64,000 bases of DNA, taken from Myxococcus landrumus. GTDB lineage: Bacteria > Myxococcota > Myxococcia > Myxococcales > Myxococcaceae. Numbering within the stretch: the first letter of the stretch is position 1; every line of letters starts with the position of its first letter. The notes beneath the pieces are model-generated. The model worked only from the letters and a program-made list of their open reading frames with translations. It was not told the origin of the DNA and ran no database searches. The position numbers were made by a program, and so were the translations under genes. The stretch lies in the NCBI RefSeq assembly GCF_017301635.1, contig NZ_CP071091.1:5840001-5904000 (forward strand), read 5' to 3'. Shown here in pieces: positions 15,961 through 25,413 of this stretch.

Positions 15961-18183
15961 ATGAGCACCACGGAAGCGTCCCGCGTTCATTTCCGCACGT
16001 GCAACCTGTGCGAGGCGATGTGCGGCCTTCGCATCGAGCTGAAGGGTGAGCGCATCACCTCCATCCGGGGAGACGAAGAGGACCCGTTCAGCCGCGGCCA
16101 CGTCTGCCCCAAGGCGTTGGCGCTCAAGGACCTGCACGAGGACCCGGACCGGCTGCGCCACCCCCTGCGGCGCACGGCGACGGGCTGGGAGCGCGTGTCC
16201 TGGGACGCGGCGCTGGACGAGGCCGCGACCAGGCTGCACGCGGTGCAGCAGGCCCACGGGAAGGACGCGGTGGCCTCGTACCTGGGCAACCCCAACGTAC
16301 ACAACCTGGGCAACATGGTGTTCGCGCCCGCGCTGGTGAAGACGCTGCGCTCGCGCAACCGCTTCTCCGCGACGTCGGTGGACCAGCTTCCGCACCAGCT
16401 CGTGTCCTACGCGATGTTCGGCCACCAGCTCCTCATCCCCATTCCGGACCTGGACCACACGCGGCACCTGCTGGTGCTGGGCGCCAATCCCCTCGCCTCC
16501 AACGGCAGCTTGATGACGGCGCCGGACATCCGCGCGCGCCTGCGCGCCATCCAGGAGCGCGGCGGCAAGCTCGTCGTCGTGGACCCGCGCCGCACGGAGA
16601 CGGCCGCCATCGCCGACACCCACGTCTTCATCCGCCCCGGCACCGACGCGCTGCTGCTCCTGGCCCTGGTGCACGTGGCCCTGGTGGAGCACACGCCGCG
16701 CCCCAATCACTTGAGCACGCGGCTGGAGGGGCTCGACGCCGTGAAGGAGCTCGTCCGCGACTTCCCTCCCGAGCGCACCGCCCGGCACACGGGGGTCCCC
16801 GCAGAGGTGGTGCGCGGGCTGGCGCGCGACTTCATCACGTCGGAGAGCGCCGTCTGCTACGGGCGCATGGGCCTGTCCACCCAGCCGTTCGGCTCGCTGT
16901 GCCAATGGCTCATCAACGTCCTCAACATCACGACGGGCAACCTGGACCGGCGCGGCGGCGCCATGTTCACCCAGCCCGCGTTCGACATCGTCGGAGGACC
17001 TCGAGCGATGGGGCTGGGACGCGGCAGCCTGGGCCGCTGGAAGAGCCGCGTGCGAGGGCTGCCGGAGTTCGGCGGCGAGCTGCCCTCCGCCGTCATGGCG
17101 GAGGAGATGCTCACCCCCGGCGAGGGACGCATCCGCGCGCTCGTCACCCTGGCGGGCAACCCTGTGCTGTCCACGCCCAACGGCGCGCAGTTGGAGCGCG
17201 CGCTCGCGGGCCTCGACTTCATGGTGAGCCTGGACCCGTACCTCAACGAGACGACGCGCCACGCGCACCTCATCCTCCCGCCCGTCTCCCCGCTGGAGCG
17301 CGGCCACTACGACGTGGCCTTCCACGTGCTGGCCGTGCGCAACACGGCCAAGTACTCACCGCCCCTCTTCCCGCCCGCGCCCGATGCCCACGAGGACTGG
17401 CAGACGACGCTCGAGCTCCAGCACCGGCTCCAGAACCTGCGGCGGGGACGGCCGTCCCTGCGGCAGACGCTCCTGCATCAGGCGCTGCGTCGCATGGGAC
17501 CGGAGCGGCTGCTGGACATCGGCCTGCGCATGGGGCCCCACGGCGCGCGCTTCAATCCGCTGCGCAAGGGAATGTCCCTGGCGAAGCTGCGCGAGTCCCC
17601 TCACGGCGTGGACCTGGGTCCGCTCCAGCCGTGTCTGCCCAGCCGGCTCCAGACGAAGGACCGCCGCATCCACCTGGCCCCCGAGGCCCTCACGGCGGAC
17701 GTGCGACGGCTGCGCGACACCTTCCCGGAGCACACCGCGTCCGATGTGGAGACGGGAGACGAGCGCCTGCTGCTCATCGGCCGGCGCCACCTGCGCGACA
17801 ACAACTCCTGGATGCACAACGTGCAGGGCCTGGTGAAGGGCAAGCCGCGCTGCACGTTGATGATGCACCCGGAGGACGCGGCGCGGCTGGGGCTCTCCGA
17901 CGGGATGAGCGCCGTCGTCACCTCACGCGTGGGCGAGGTGACGGTGCCCGTGGCCGTGACGGGCGACATCATGCCGGGCGTGGTGAGCCTGCCGCACGGC
18001 TATGGCCACCGGCGCGAGGGCACCGGCCAGCGCATCGCCGCCGAGCACGCGGGCATCAGCCACAACGACCTCACGGACGAGCTGTCCGTGGACGTGCCCA
18101 GCGGCAACGCCGCCTTCAACGGTACACCGGTGCGGGTGAAGCCGGCCGGGGTGTCGCCGGCAGCCTCCACACCAGCGGCGTGA
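15961..18183 (+). CDS. Molybdopterin-dependent oxidoreductase with [4Fe-4S] site
   Basis: A 740-residue member of the DMSO reductase superfamily. The N-terminal Fe-S motif is Cys14-x2-Cys17-x3-Cys21-x27-Cys49. Middle blocks ARLRAIQERGGKLVVVDPRR and DTHVFIRPGTDALLLLALVH bind the bis-molybdopterin guanine dinucleotide cofactor, and the C-terminal domain (from about residue 595) carries LLIGRRHLRDNNSWMHN and MMHPEDAARLGLSDG. No twin-arginine signal is visible, so it is probably cytoplasmic. No partner iron-sulfur or membrane subunit adjoins it, and the substrate is unknown. The ATG at 15961 is preferred because the Fe-S motif then begins after 13 residues. Its last 68 bp overlap the convergent membrane-protein gene. 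Confidence 0.87.
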   Translation: MSTTEASRVHFRTCNLCEAMCGLRIELKGERITSIRGDEEDPFSRGHVCPKALALKDLHEDPDRLRHPLRRTATGWERVSWDAALDEAATRLHAVQQAHGKDAVASYLGNPNVHNLGNMVFAPALVKTLRSRNRFSATSVDQLPHQLVSYAMFGHQLLIPIPDLDHTRHLLVLGANPLASNGSLMTAPDIRARLRAIQERGGKLVVVDPRRTETAAIADTHVFIRPGTDALLLLALVHVALVEHTPRPNHLSTRLEGLDAVKELVRDFPPERTARHTGVPAEVVRGLARDFITSESAVCYGRMGLSTQPFGSLCQWLINVLNITTGNLDRRGGAMFTQPAFDIVGGPRAMGLGRGSLGRWKSRVRGLPEFGGELPSAVMAEEMLTPGEGRIRALVTLAGNPVLSTPNGAQLERALAGLDFMVSLDPYLNETTRHAHLILPPVSPLERGHYDVAFHVLAVRNTAKYSPPLFPPAPDAHEDWQTTLELQHRLQNLRRGRPSLRQTLLHQALRRMGPERLLDIGLRMGPHGARFNPLRKGMSLAKLRESPHGVDLGPLQPCLPSRLQTKDRRIHLAPEALTADVRRLRDTFPEHTASDVETGDERLLLIGRRHLRDNNSWMHNVQGLVKGKPRCTLMMHPEDAARLGLSDGMSAVVTSRVGEVTVPVAVTGDIMPGVVSLPHGYGHRREGTGQRIAAEHAGISHNDLTDELSVDVPSGNAAFNGTPVRVKPAGVSPAASTPAA

Positions 18184-19147
18184 GCGCGCCCGCCGTGACG
18201 AAGACGAGCTGCACCAGGTGACTCAGCAGCGCCACGGACATGGCGCGCGCCGCGGTGGTGTCCAGCACGCCCGCCGCCAGCGCGAACGCTCCGTCGCTCA
18301 CGCCCACCTGCCCCGGCACCAGCGAGCCCACCGCCAGCGCGCACAGGTAGAGCCCCTGGGAGAACAGCGCCTGCACGACGGACGTGTCGATGCCCACCGC
18401 GTGCGTGAGCACCGCGTACTGGGCCACCTGGAGTCCTCGGCTGCTCAAGAAGGCCAGCATGGGCCCCCACGGAAGGAGCGCGCCGTGGCACGCCGTCTCG
18501 CGGAACTGCTCCGTGTGGTGCGCCAGACGCGGGGAGCGGCGCGCCAGCCAGGAGCAGGGCCGCCGCGCCCGCATGCACGCGCGCATCCCCGTGGAGGCGC
18601 CCACCAGCAGCACGCCATGCCCCAACATCGCGAAGGTGAAGGCGGACCAGCCCGTCAGCACATAGGACGCCGCCGCGCAGGGAAAGGAGATGAGGCCGCC
18701 AGCGGCCAGTGACGCGGCCTGGGACGTGGCAGCAGCAGCCGCCGCCGTGGCGCCGCCCATGTGAGGGGACAGGAGCGCGGCCTTGGTGGCCTCCGCCGCC
18801 GCCCGGCCCGCGGGCGCCATGCTGGACACCGCGGTGCCGATGAGCTGCGCGCGCGCCAGCAGCCGCAAGGGGACGTGCTCCGCCTTCGCGCCATACGCGG
18901 CCCGCGTGGCGAGCGCGTCCATGGCCTGACGTCCCACCTCCAGGAGCGCCACCCATGGCAACCACGGCGCCGCGTCCAGCAGGACCTGGCCCAGCTCCCT
19001 CGGCCCCACGCGGCGCACCAGGAGCGCCAGCATGCCCAGCCCCATCATCGCGAACAGGGGCCTGAGCCATCCCGCCGCCCTTCGCTTCCAGGGCACCCCC
19101 ACCGGCGGAACCATCACCGCGGCCCGCATCGGCCGCCCCAGGGTCAT
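18116..19147 (-). CDS. Multi-spanning membrane protein, LPG synthase/flippase-like
   Basis: About 343 residues with roughly seven hydrophobic segments and the general look of the lysylphosphatidylglycerol synthase transmembrane family (UPF0104): an amphipathic Arg-rich start, APAGRAAAEATKAALLS in the position of the conserved loop, and GSLVPGQVGVSDGAFALAAG, close to the GxxPGGxGxxE block of that family. Such proteins flip or carry lipids, but the aminoacyl-transferase domain is absent, so no lysyl-PG synthesis is implied. The start is uncertain: ATG 19147, GTG 19165 (GAGGAG upstream) or ATG 19129. The 3' end overlaps the oxidoreductase gene by 68 bp in antisense. Confidence 0.65.
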   Translation of the reverse strand: MTLGRPMRAAVMVPPVGVPWKRRAAGWLRPLFAMMGLGMLALLVRRVGPRELGQVLLDAAPWLPWVALLEVGRQAMDALATRAAYGAKAEHVPLRLLARAQLIGTAVSSMAPAGRAAAEATKAALLSPHMGGATAAAAAATSQAASLAAGGLISFPCAAASYVLTGWSAFTFAMLGHGVLLVGASTGMRACMRARRPCSWLARRSPRLAHHTEQFRETACHGALLPWGPMLAFLSSRGLQVAQYAVLTHAVGIDTSVVQALFSQGLYLCALAVGSLVPGQVGVSDGAFALAAGVLDTTAARAMSVALLSHLVQLVFVTAGALTPLVWRLPATPRPASPAPVYR

Positions 19148-19404
19148 CTCCCCGCGCACGTTGTCCACCGTCACCTCCTCGCCGCCCAGCCACCGTGGAA
19201 GGTGGACAGCCTCCCTCCAGAAGGCGAGGGTCGCCCGCCGCACGGCGGCCCGCGTGCATCCACCTCGCGTCGAGCGGTGGACACCCCGGGCCGCCCGCCC
19301 CACCCCCTGGCGCCGGTTGCCGTGACAACCTGGAGTGTGTGCTCGGCTCTGGCGCCGAAGGCCGCTAGGGTGACACCCGGTTTTTCCACGCACTGGAGCG
19401 ACAC
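19148..19404. other. Divergent intergenic region
   Basis: The 257 bp between the flippase-like gene (-) and the MDR gene (+) are GC-rich on the left. No confident promoter, operator or RNA structure is visible. Confidence 0.4.
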
Positions 19405-20391
19405 ATGAAAGCGGTCCGCTTCTCGAAGTTCGGGCATCCGTTGAAGGTGGTGGAGGTGGTGGAGGAGCCCGACGCGGAGCTCAAGTCCGGCGAGGCGCGC
19501 CTGGAGGTGCTGGCCACGCCCATCAACCCCTCGGACGTCCTCACCCTCACGGGACAGTACGGCTCGCTGCCCAAGCTGCCCGCGGTGCCCGGCAACGAGG
19601 GCGTGGGCCGCGTCGTCGAGGTGAAGGATGCGACGTCCGTGCGCGTGGGGGACCTGGTGTTCCTGCCCCTGGGCTCGGGCACGTGGCGCACGCGGCTGGT
19701 GGCTCCCGCCGAGGGGCTGCAGGTGGTGCCGCCGGGCACGGACGTGAAGCAGGCGTCCATGTTGTTCATCAACCCGCCCACCGCCGACATCCTCCTGCGC
19801 GAGTTCATCTCCCTCCAGCCCGGCGACTGGGTGCTGCAGAACGCCGCCAACTCCGGCGTGGGCCGCTACCTCATCACCCTGGCGAAGCGCGCGGGCTACA
19901 AGACGCTCAACGTGGTGCGCCGCGAGGAGCTGGCCAAGGAGCTCACCGAGCTGGGCGCGGACGTCGTGCTGACGGACACGGATGAACTGCCCAAGCAGGT
20001 GCGCGAGGCGACGGGCGGCGCCAAGGTGCGGCTGGCCATCGACGCGGTGGGGGGAGACTCCACGCGGCGGCTCGGCGATGCGCTGGCCTCGGGCGGCACG
20101 GTGGTCAACTACGGCGTCATGTCCGGCAAGGGCCCCAAGCTGTCGGCGGAGGCCTCCATCTTCAAGGACATCACCCTGCGCGGCTTCTGGCTGGTGCTGT
20201 GGCTCAAGCGCGCCTCGCGCGAGCAGCAGGGCGAGATGTTCGGCCGGCTGGCGAAGCTCGTGACGGACGGCACGCTGAGGACGCCCGTCGAGGGCACCTT
20301 CTCGCTGGACGCCATCCAGGACGCGCTGGCTCGCGCGATGGAAGGCGGCCGCGGCGGCAAGGTGCTGCTCACGCCCAACGGACCTGTTTGA
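19405..20391 (+). CDS. Zinc-independent MDR oxidoreductase, 2-enoyl thioester reductase-like
   Basis: A 328-residue medium-chain dehydrogenase/reductase. It opens with a GroES-like domain containing ATPINPSDVLTLTGQYG and PAVPGNEGVGRVVEV, followed by a Rossmann domain with LQNAANSGVGRYLITLAKRAG. The Asn-Ala-Ala-Asn-Ser-Gly-Val-Gly block is typical of mitochondrial-type enoyl thioester reductases (MECR/ETR1), which reduce trans-2-enoyl thioesters with NADPH; the structural and catalytic zinc ligands of alcohol dehydrogenases are absent. The SDR gene follows after 23 bp, so a two-step reduction of an acyl or keto substrate is a reasonable guess. Confidence 0.82.
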   Translation: MKAVRFSKFGHPLKVVEVVEEPDAELKSGEARLEVLATPINPSDVLTLTGQYGSLPKLPAVPGNEGVGRVVEVKDATSVRVGDLVFLPLGSGTWRTRLVAPAEGLQVVPPGTDVKQASMLFINPPTADILLREFISLQPGDWVLQNAANSGVGRYLITLAKRAGYKTLNVVRREELAKELTELGADVVLTDTDELPKQVREATGGAKVRLAIDAVGGDSTRRLGDALASGGTVVNYGVMSGKGPKLSAEASIFKDITLRGFWLVLWLKRASREQQGEMFGRLAKLVTDGTLRTPVEGTFSLDAIQDALARAMEGGRGGKVLLTPNGPV

Positions 20392-20414
20392 CGAACCCCA
20401 CGGGAGACACGGCC

Positions 20415-21185
20415 ATGAAACGCGTGGAAGGCAAGGTGGCACTGATTACGGGCGCGGCGGGCGGGCTGGGCAGCGCGGCGGCGCGGATGCTCGCGCGCGA
20501 GGGCGCTCGGGTGGTCGTCACGGACCGGGCCGCGCAGGAAGCCGCGGGCCGCGCGGTGGCCGAGTCCCTGGGAGACGGCCAGGGCCTGTTCCTGGCGCTG
20601 GACGTCACGCGCGAGGAGGACTGGGTCCGCGCCATGGAGGCGACCCAGGCGCGCTTCGGACGGCTGGACGTGCTCGTCAACAACGCGGGCATGGGCATCC
20701 CCAAGGACGTGGAGAGCCTCTCCCTGGAGGAGTGGCGGCTGGTGCACGCCGTCAACCTGGACGGCACGTTCCTGGGCTGCAAGCACGGCATCCGCGCGAT
20801 GCGCCAGTGCGGCGCGCGCGGCTCCATCATCAACGTCTCCTCGCAGGCGGGCCTCATGGGAGTCCCCTCCCTGGCGGCCTACGCCAGCGCGAAGGGCGCC
20901 GTGCGCATGTTCACCAAGACGGTGGCGCTGCACTGCGCGGAGAAGGGCTACGGCATCCGCTGCAACTCCATCCACCCCACCTTCATCGAGACGAACATGG
21001 TGAAGGCGCTGCTGGAGGCCAGCGGCGCGCCCGACCGCGCGCGCGAGGGCATGCGCCGCTCCATCCCCCTGGGCTCGCTGGGAGAGCCGGACGATGTCGC
21101 CCACGGCATCGTCTACCTCGCCTCGGATGAGTCGAAGCTGATGACGGGCGCGGAGCTGGTGCTCGACGGCGGCGGCACCGCGTAG
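20415..21185 (+). CDS. Short-chain dehydrogenase/reductase
   Basis: A 256-residue classical SDR. The cofactor motif is TGAAGGLGSAAA (residues 12-22), the structural motif NNAG is present in VLVNNAGMGIP, and the catalytic Ser-Tyr-Lys lie in INVSSQAGLMGVPSLAAYAS followed by AKG. The C-terminal GAELVLDGGGTA is typical of the family. An acidic residue (Asp39 in VVTDRAAQE) after the second strand suggests NAD(H) preference. It sits 23 bp after the enoyl-reductase-like gene in an apparent operon. The substrate is not predictable from sequence; annotation as 3-oxoacyl-ACP reductase or cyclopentanol dehydrogenase would be equally possible. ATG 20415 fits the family start. Confidence 0.88.
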   Translation: MKRVEGKVALITGAAGGLGSAAARMLAREGARVVVTDRAAQEAAGRAVAESLGDGQGLFLALDVTREEDWVRAMEATQARFGRLDVLVNNAGMGIPKDVESLSLEEWRLVHAVNLDGTFLGCKHGIRAMRQCGARGSIINVSSQAGLMGVPSLAAYASAKGAVRMFTKTVALHCAEKGYGIRCNSIHPTFIETNMVKALLEASGAPDRAREGMRRSIPLGSLGEPDDVAHGIVYLASDESKLMTGAELVLDGGGTA

Positions 21186-21204
21186 CCGCCGACGCCCAAG
21201 CACG

Positions 21205-23706
21205 TCAGCGCCAGGGAGTCTCCGACCAGGGAGCCTCCAGGAGCTGGGCGAAGCGCAGGCACAGGTCCCGGCGCTGGGTCATGACCTCCCCCCAGGCCTT
21301 GGCCTGTGCGCTCCACTCCTCCACGGAGAGGCCGTGCGTGGCGAACACCTCCAGCGCGTCGTTCCGCGTCCGGAGCGCCTGAAGCACCCGCGCGAAATCA
21401 AATAGCGTCTCCAGCGCCATTCCCGGCAGGACGACTTCCGAATCCAACGGCACGGGCTTTAGATCTGGCAGCGCCCACCGCGCCATTCCCCCGCCCAGGC
21501 GCCTGGGCGGGGTGGGGGTCGTCGCAGTGGCCTCAACGGCTCCCGTCTGCTGCTGAAGCGCCTGGAGTTGAAGCTCCTGGTCCTTGATTCGCGACGCGGA
21601 GACTCGCCGCATCAGCGCCGCCTGGCGCTCCGCCTCCTCCGCCTCGCGGAAGCGCTCCAGCCACTCACACATCAGCCTCACCTCCACGTGGAGGTCCGAG
21701 AGCAGGTCGTTGTGATAGCTGGACTCGGCATCGCGAACAGGTGCCTCGCGCACGCGCCGCTCGATGTCCGGGACCCAGGCCAGGAAGCGCTCGACGTCGG
21801 GTACGACGACCGCATGTCCCTGGCGCAGCGCCCCACAGAGAGGCGCCGCCGCCAGGAAGACCGCGTGGGAGGTCGAGCGAGGCCACGCGTCCACGCGCGC
21901 CTCCGCCGCCGCCCAGACGGCGGGCAACCTGCGACACAGCTCCTCGGGAGACACCTCTCCCACGAACCACTCCACCAGCCTCGGCAGCCCGAGCTCGGAG
22001 TCCACGCGCCACCACGTCTCGAAGGTGACGACCGGGTCCGGCTCCGAGGCGAGCTGCCGCTCCCAGAATGCCGTCCGCCAGGGCTCGAAGGTGGAGAGCA
22101 GGTCTGCCCGCTCCTCGGGGTAGCGAAGGAAGCGGGACCACAGGGCCTCGATGAACACCTCCCTGCCGGTGATGCCGCTCCAGGAGCGCACCGCCTTCGC
22201 GAGGGGCGCCAGCACCTTCGCGCGGAAGGGGCGCTCCCAGGCGGCCATCAACAGCCGGGCACAGCGCGCATGCCCCTGCCCTGTCTCATCGCGCCACCCC
22301 GGCATCGAAATCAACAAGTCCAACAAGGACTCGGCGCACGCCGCGTCTCTCGCCCACGAGTGCACCAGCGCGAGCTCGTCCACGTCGCCGCGCAAGAGGA
22401 AGAGCCGGAAGGCACTCTCGCCCACCATCCATTTGCGCTCAGCCGACGGCGCGATGGAGAGGGCACGCACCGTGGCGCCTTGAAACGCGGCCGAGACCTC
22501 TTCGTCGAGGGGCTCCCCCTCCCGCGACTCATGAGCCCACTGCCACAACTGGAGCACGCTCCGCGCGGGCCAGGTCCCCAGGGTCTCGCGTGCGCACCGC
22601 ACCCAACGCAAGCGCACCGAGAGCTCGAGCCGCTCGAAGGGAGTCCATCGGGCCCACGCCACCAGGGGCTCCACCAGGACGTTCCCCGTCCTCGCGGCCA
22701 GGGTGAGCACCGCGTCCAGGGCCTCCAGCGAGGGCGGCGACGGCAGCCGCTTCATCACGTCCCGCGCGAACTTCTCGTCACCGGACGACACCATGCGCGC
22801 CAGGAGCTTGGAGGAGTCGAGGGAGGCCAGCGTGAGCCTCGCCAGCGAGGCTTTCTCGGACTCGGTGGAGTCCACCGCCTCGAGCAGTGCCGCCTCATCG
22901 TGAAGACACAGCGCACACTCGAAGCGGAGGTCGTCGTCCGGAGAGCGCAGTCCTTCGCGCAGCGCGAACAGCAGGTCCACCTCCGGCGGCTGACCGGTGA
23001 TGCGCACCCACGCGACGGCGGCGCGGGCTCGCAGGTCCGGGAACTGCTCGAACACGATGCGTGCGTTGCGGGTGATGAGGTCGCGCTGCTCCTTCCACAA
23101 CCGCGTGCGGCTCCACACGCGCCAGCGCGTCAAGGTGAGCGCGGCCTCCAGGCCGACGCGCCCCATCTCGTACAGACATCCCAACGCGGAGGAGAGCAGG
23201 TCGCGAGACGGGTTCCCCTGGTTCACCTCCGCGAGCGCGGTGAGGTGGCGCACCTCGGGCACCTGGCTGCGGTGATGGAGGGCCTCCAATGTTTCATCAT
23301 CCGCGCCATTCTCTTGTCCCAAGGACGAGTCGGGCACCGCCGTCGGGTTCGCCCAGGGGAGCACCTCCGCCCAGCGGTCCTCCGACTCCTCGGCGAAGCC
23401 GGAGAGCACCAGGAAGGGCTCACACCGTCGGACGTCCTGGACGATGCGCCGTGCCTCCCGCCACTGCGCGGCGTATTGCTGTTCGAGCTGGGCGGACAGC
23501 GAAGGCTCCAGCGTCTCCAGCCGCCCCACCAGCGCGAAGCGGTCCACGCCCGCGCGCGACAACATGCGCGCGGCGCCGTAGTGCTCTGCGGGCACGGGAC
23601 CACAGGCACAGCTCGGACAGCGGATGCCCGGCGGGTTGAACCGGGTACAGCCCGGACATCGCACCTGTGTGCCCCGCAGGGCACCGTTCTCCAACGAAGG
23701 AGCCAT
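21205..23706 (-). CDS. Large zinc-ribbon, helical-repeat protein of unknown function
   Basis: An 833-residue cytoplasmic protein. Near the N terminus two CxxC pairs (VRCPGCTRF and IRCPSCACG) form a probable zinc ribbon, and the rest is a long Leu/Ala/Trp-rich helical solenoid that looks like degenerate HEAT-type repeats (for example FECALCLHDEAALLEAVD and LRWVRCARETLGTWP). A coiled coil with a Glu/Arg/Gln run occurs around residue 710. No signal, membrane segment or catalytic motif is seen. It probably acts as a scaffold. ATG 23706 has a GGGG upstream. It lies 40 bp after the ELWxxDGT lipoprotein gene and converges on the SDR gene with a 19-bp gap. Confidence 0.7.
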   Translation of the reverse strand: MAPSLENGALRGTQVRCPGCTRFNPPGIRCPSCACGPVPAEHYGAARMLSRAGVDRFALVGRLETLEPSLSAQLEQQYAAQWREARRIVQDVRRCEPFLVLSGFAEESEDRWAEVLPWANPTAVPDSSLGQENGADDETLEALHHRSQVPEVRHLTALAEVNQGNPSRDLLSSALGCLYEMGRVGLEAALTLTRWRVWSRTRLWKEQRDLITRNARIVFEQFPDLRARAAVAWVRITGQPPEVDLLFALREGLRSPDDDLRFECALCLHDEAALLEAVDSTESEKASLARLTLASLDSSKLLARMVSSGDEKFARDVMKRLPSPPSLEALDAVLTLAARTGNVLVEPLVAWARWTPFERLELSVRLRWVRCARETLGTWPARSVLQLWQWAHESREGEPLDEEVSAAFQGATVRALSIAPSAERKWMVGESAFRLFLLRGDVDELALVHSWARDAACAESLLDLLISMPGWRDETGQGHARCARLLMAAWERPFRAKVLAPLAKAVRSWSGITGREVFIEALWSRFLRYPEERADLLSTFEPWRTAFWERQLASEPDPVVTFETWWRVDSELGLPRLVEWFVGEVSPEELCRRLPAVWAAAEARVDAWPRSTSHAVFLAAAPLCGALRQGHAVVVPDVERFLAWVPDIERRVREAPVRDAESSYHNDLLSDLHVEVRLMCEWLERFREAEEAERQAALMRRVSASRIKDQELQLQALQQQTGAVEATATTPTPPRRLGGGMARWALPDLKPVPLDSEVVLPGMALETLFDFARVLQALRTRNDALEVFATHGLSVEEWSAQAKAWGEVMTQRRDLCLRFAQLLEAPWSETPWR

Positions 23707-23746
23707 GCCCCTGTCTACAACGTCCTGGTCCCTGATTTCCTCTCGC

Positions 23747-25177
23747 TCAGGGAGGGCACCCGCCATCCGGGCGGAAGGGCAGCGCGTACATCCGTCGCAC
23801 ACCGCTCCCATCCGCCGCCGTGAAGAAGACGCTCCAGCCGGCGCGCAGGAAGCCTCGCGGCGAGGAGGAGGCCGGCCCCGGCGCCAGCTCCGTCAGCGCC
23901 ACGGTGCCCAAGCGCAGGCCGTTGCTCACCCACGGCTCCTCGCCCCGTCCGTAGACGTCCGCGCTGAAGAACAGGTGGTCCTCGACCGCGGTCAGCTCCG
24001 AGGGGGACGAGTCTCCCGCCCCCAGCTCCAGGTCTCCGAACAGACGCGTCCTCGCCGCCGTGCCGTCGCTCTCCCAGGGCTCCACGCCATGCGTCCCATC
24101 ATCCGCGGCGAAGAAGAGCCGGTCCCCCAGCACCTCGAAGTTCTCGGGGTGCGAGCCCATCTCGCCCGCCCGAGCCTCCTCGATGACCACGGTGCCCACC
24201 GTCGTGCCGTCGCTGCGCCACAGCTCCATGTTCTCGCTCCCCGCCCCCTGGGCGGCGCTGAACAGGAAGAGGCCATCCACGGACGCCCGGTCTCCCACCA
24301 TCGAGAACACCCCCACCTCCACCGAAGGCGCTCCGGAATCCGTCACCCTCAATGACACCGGGTCGCCGCCATGAGTTCCCCCCGTGGCGAAGAACAGCTT
24401 GCGCCCCACGGACACCAGCGGACGCTGGATGCCGGGGTCACTTGTCGTCCGGAACACCTCGGTGACGCCCAGGTTCGACGCCATGCGCATCAGCCGCGTG
24501 AACAGGCCACTCTCCATCGCGAGGAAGTAGAGCGCGCCATCGCCCCCTCGGGTGAGCTGGTCCGGCGCGGAGTCCTCGACGCCCTGGACCAGGTCCACCA
24601 CCATCGTCGTCCCGTTGGACGTGCCATCGCTGCGCCACAACTCCCGCCCGTGGTCCTCGTCTCCCGCCGTGAAGTACAGCAGCCCGCCATAGGCGTAGAG
24701 CGAGGTGGGGAACGAGCCCGTGGGGCCCGGCCAGATGTCCTTCACCCGGTGCGTGCCACCCACCGTCCCATCCGTCACGAACAGCTCGCGCCCCGCGGCC
24801 GGGTCATCGGCGGCGAAGAACACCCGGCTCCCCACGCGGGTGAACCACCGGGGGTTCGACCCCTGCGGCCCGGGGAAGAGGTCCTTGAGCAGCCGCGTGC
24901 CAGACCCCGGACCTCCGTTGCTCACCCACGGCTCGTGGCCCGACGCCGCGTCCACCACCCCGAACACCATTCCCCCGCCGCTGACCGCCATGAAGGGTGA
25001 GAACGGCTGGTCCTCCACCGGCGTGACGCCCAGCGACATCGCGGTCCTCGAGCAGGTGTCCCAGAGCCCCGAGGCCACGAACGCCACCTCTTCCACTGGC
25101 TCTGGTGTGCTCGTCGAAGAGGAACAACCCGCGAGCAGACCCACCATCACCACCCGGACACAGCTCCAGAACCTCAT
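23747..25177 (-). CDS. ELWxxDGT-repeat lipoprotein (beta-propeller)
   Basis: A 476-residue lipoprotein (GLLAGCSSS, Cys17) built of repeats of about 47-50 residues with the signature (E/G)LWRSDGT(xNG)T, followed by a strand such as VVDLVQG and then LYFxAxD. At least seven copies are visible, including HEPWVSNGGPGSGT, RELFVTDGTVGGT, RELWRSDGTSNGT, MELWRSDGTTVGT, VEPWESDGTAART and EEPWVSNGLRLGT. This is the ELWxxDGT family, predicted to fold as a beta-propeller and common in large myxobacterial lipoproteins. Its role is probably binding or structural at the surface. ATG 25177 follows GAGAGG. Confidence 0.8.
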   Translation of the reverse strand: MRFWSCVRVVMVGLLAGCSSSTSTPEPVEEVAFVASGLWDTCSRTAMSLGVTPVEDQPFSPFMAVSGGGMVFGVVDAASGHEPWVSNGGPGSGTRLLKDLFPGPQGSNPRWFTRVGSRVFFAADDPAAGRELFVTDGTVGGTHRVKDIWPGPTGSFPTSLYAYGGLLYFTAGDEDHGRELWRSDGTSNGTTMVVDLVQGVEDSAPDQLTRGGDGALYFLAMESGLFTRLMRMASNLGVTEVFRTTSDPGIQRPLVSVGRKLFFATGGTHGGDPVSLRVTDSGAPSVEVGVFSMVGDRASVDGLFLFSAAQGAGSENMELWRSDGTTVGTVVIEEARAGEMGSHPENFEVLGDRLFFAADDGTHGVEPWESDGTAARTRLFGDLELGAGDSSPSELTAVEDHLFFSADVYGRGEEPWVSNGLRLGTVALTELAPGPASSSPRGFLRAGWSVFFTAADGSGVRRMYALPFRPDGGCPP

Positions 25178-25413
25178 CAGGACCTCTCTTCCATCCGCGC
25201 GAGGCGACGGTGGCTTCACGGCGCGGACCTCCACGCCACACCCGCTCACGCGAGCGCGCACACCAAGCCACTTCACGGGCCCGGACAACGACCCTCCGGT
25301 GGGAGCGGCACGTCGCGCAGCCGTCATCCCGTGCGACGCGAGAGCCACTCCCCACCCCGCCCGCCGCGCCTAGGTTCTGGCCCGCCTGGACGGTCCGCGC
25401 CCGGAGCCCTGTC

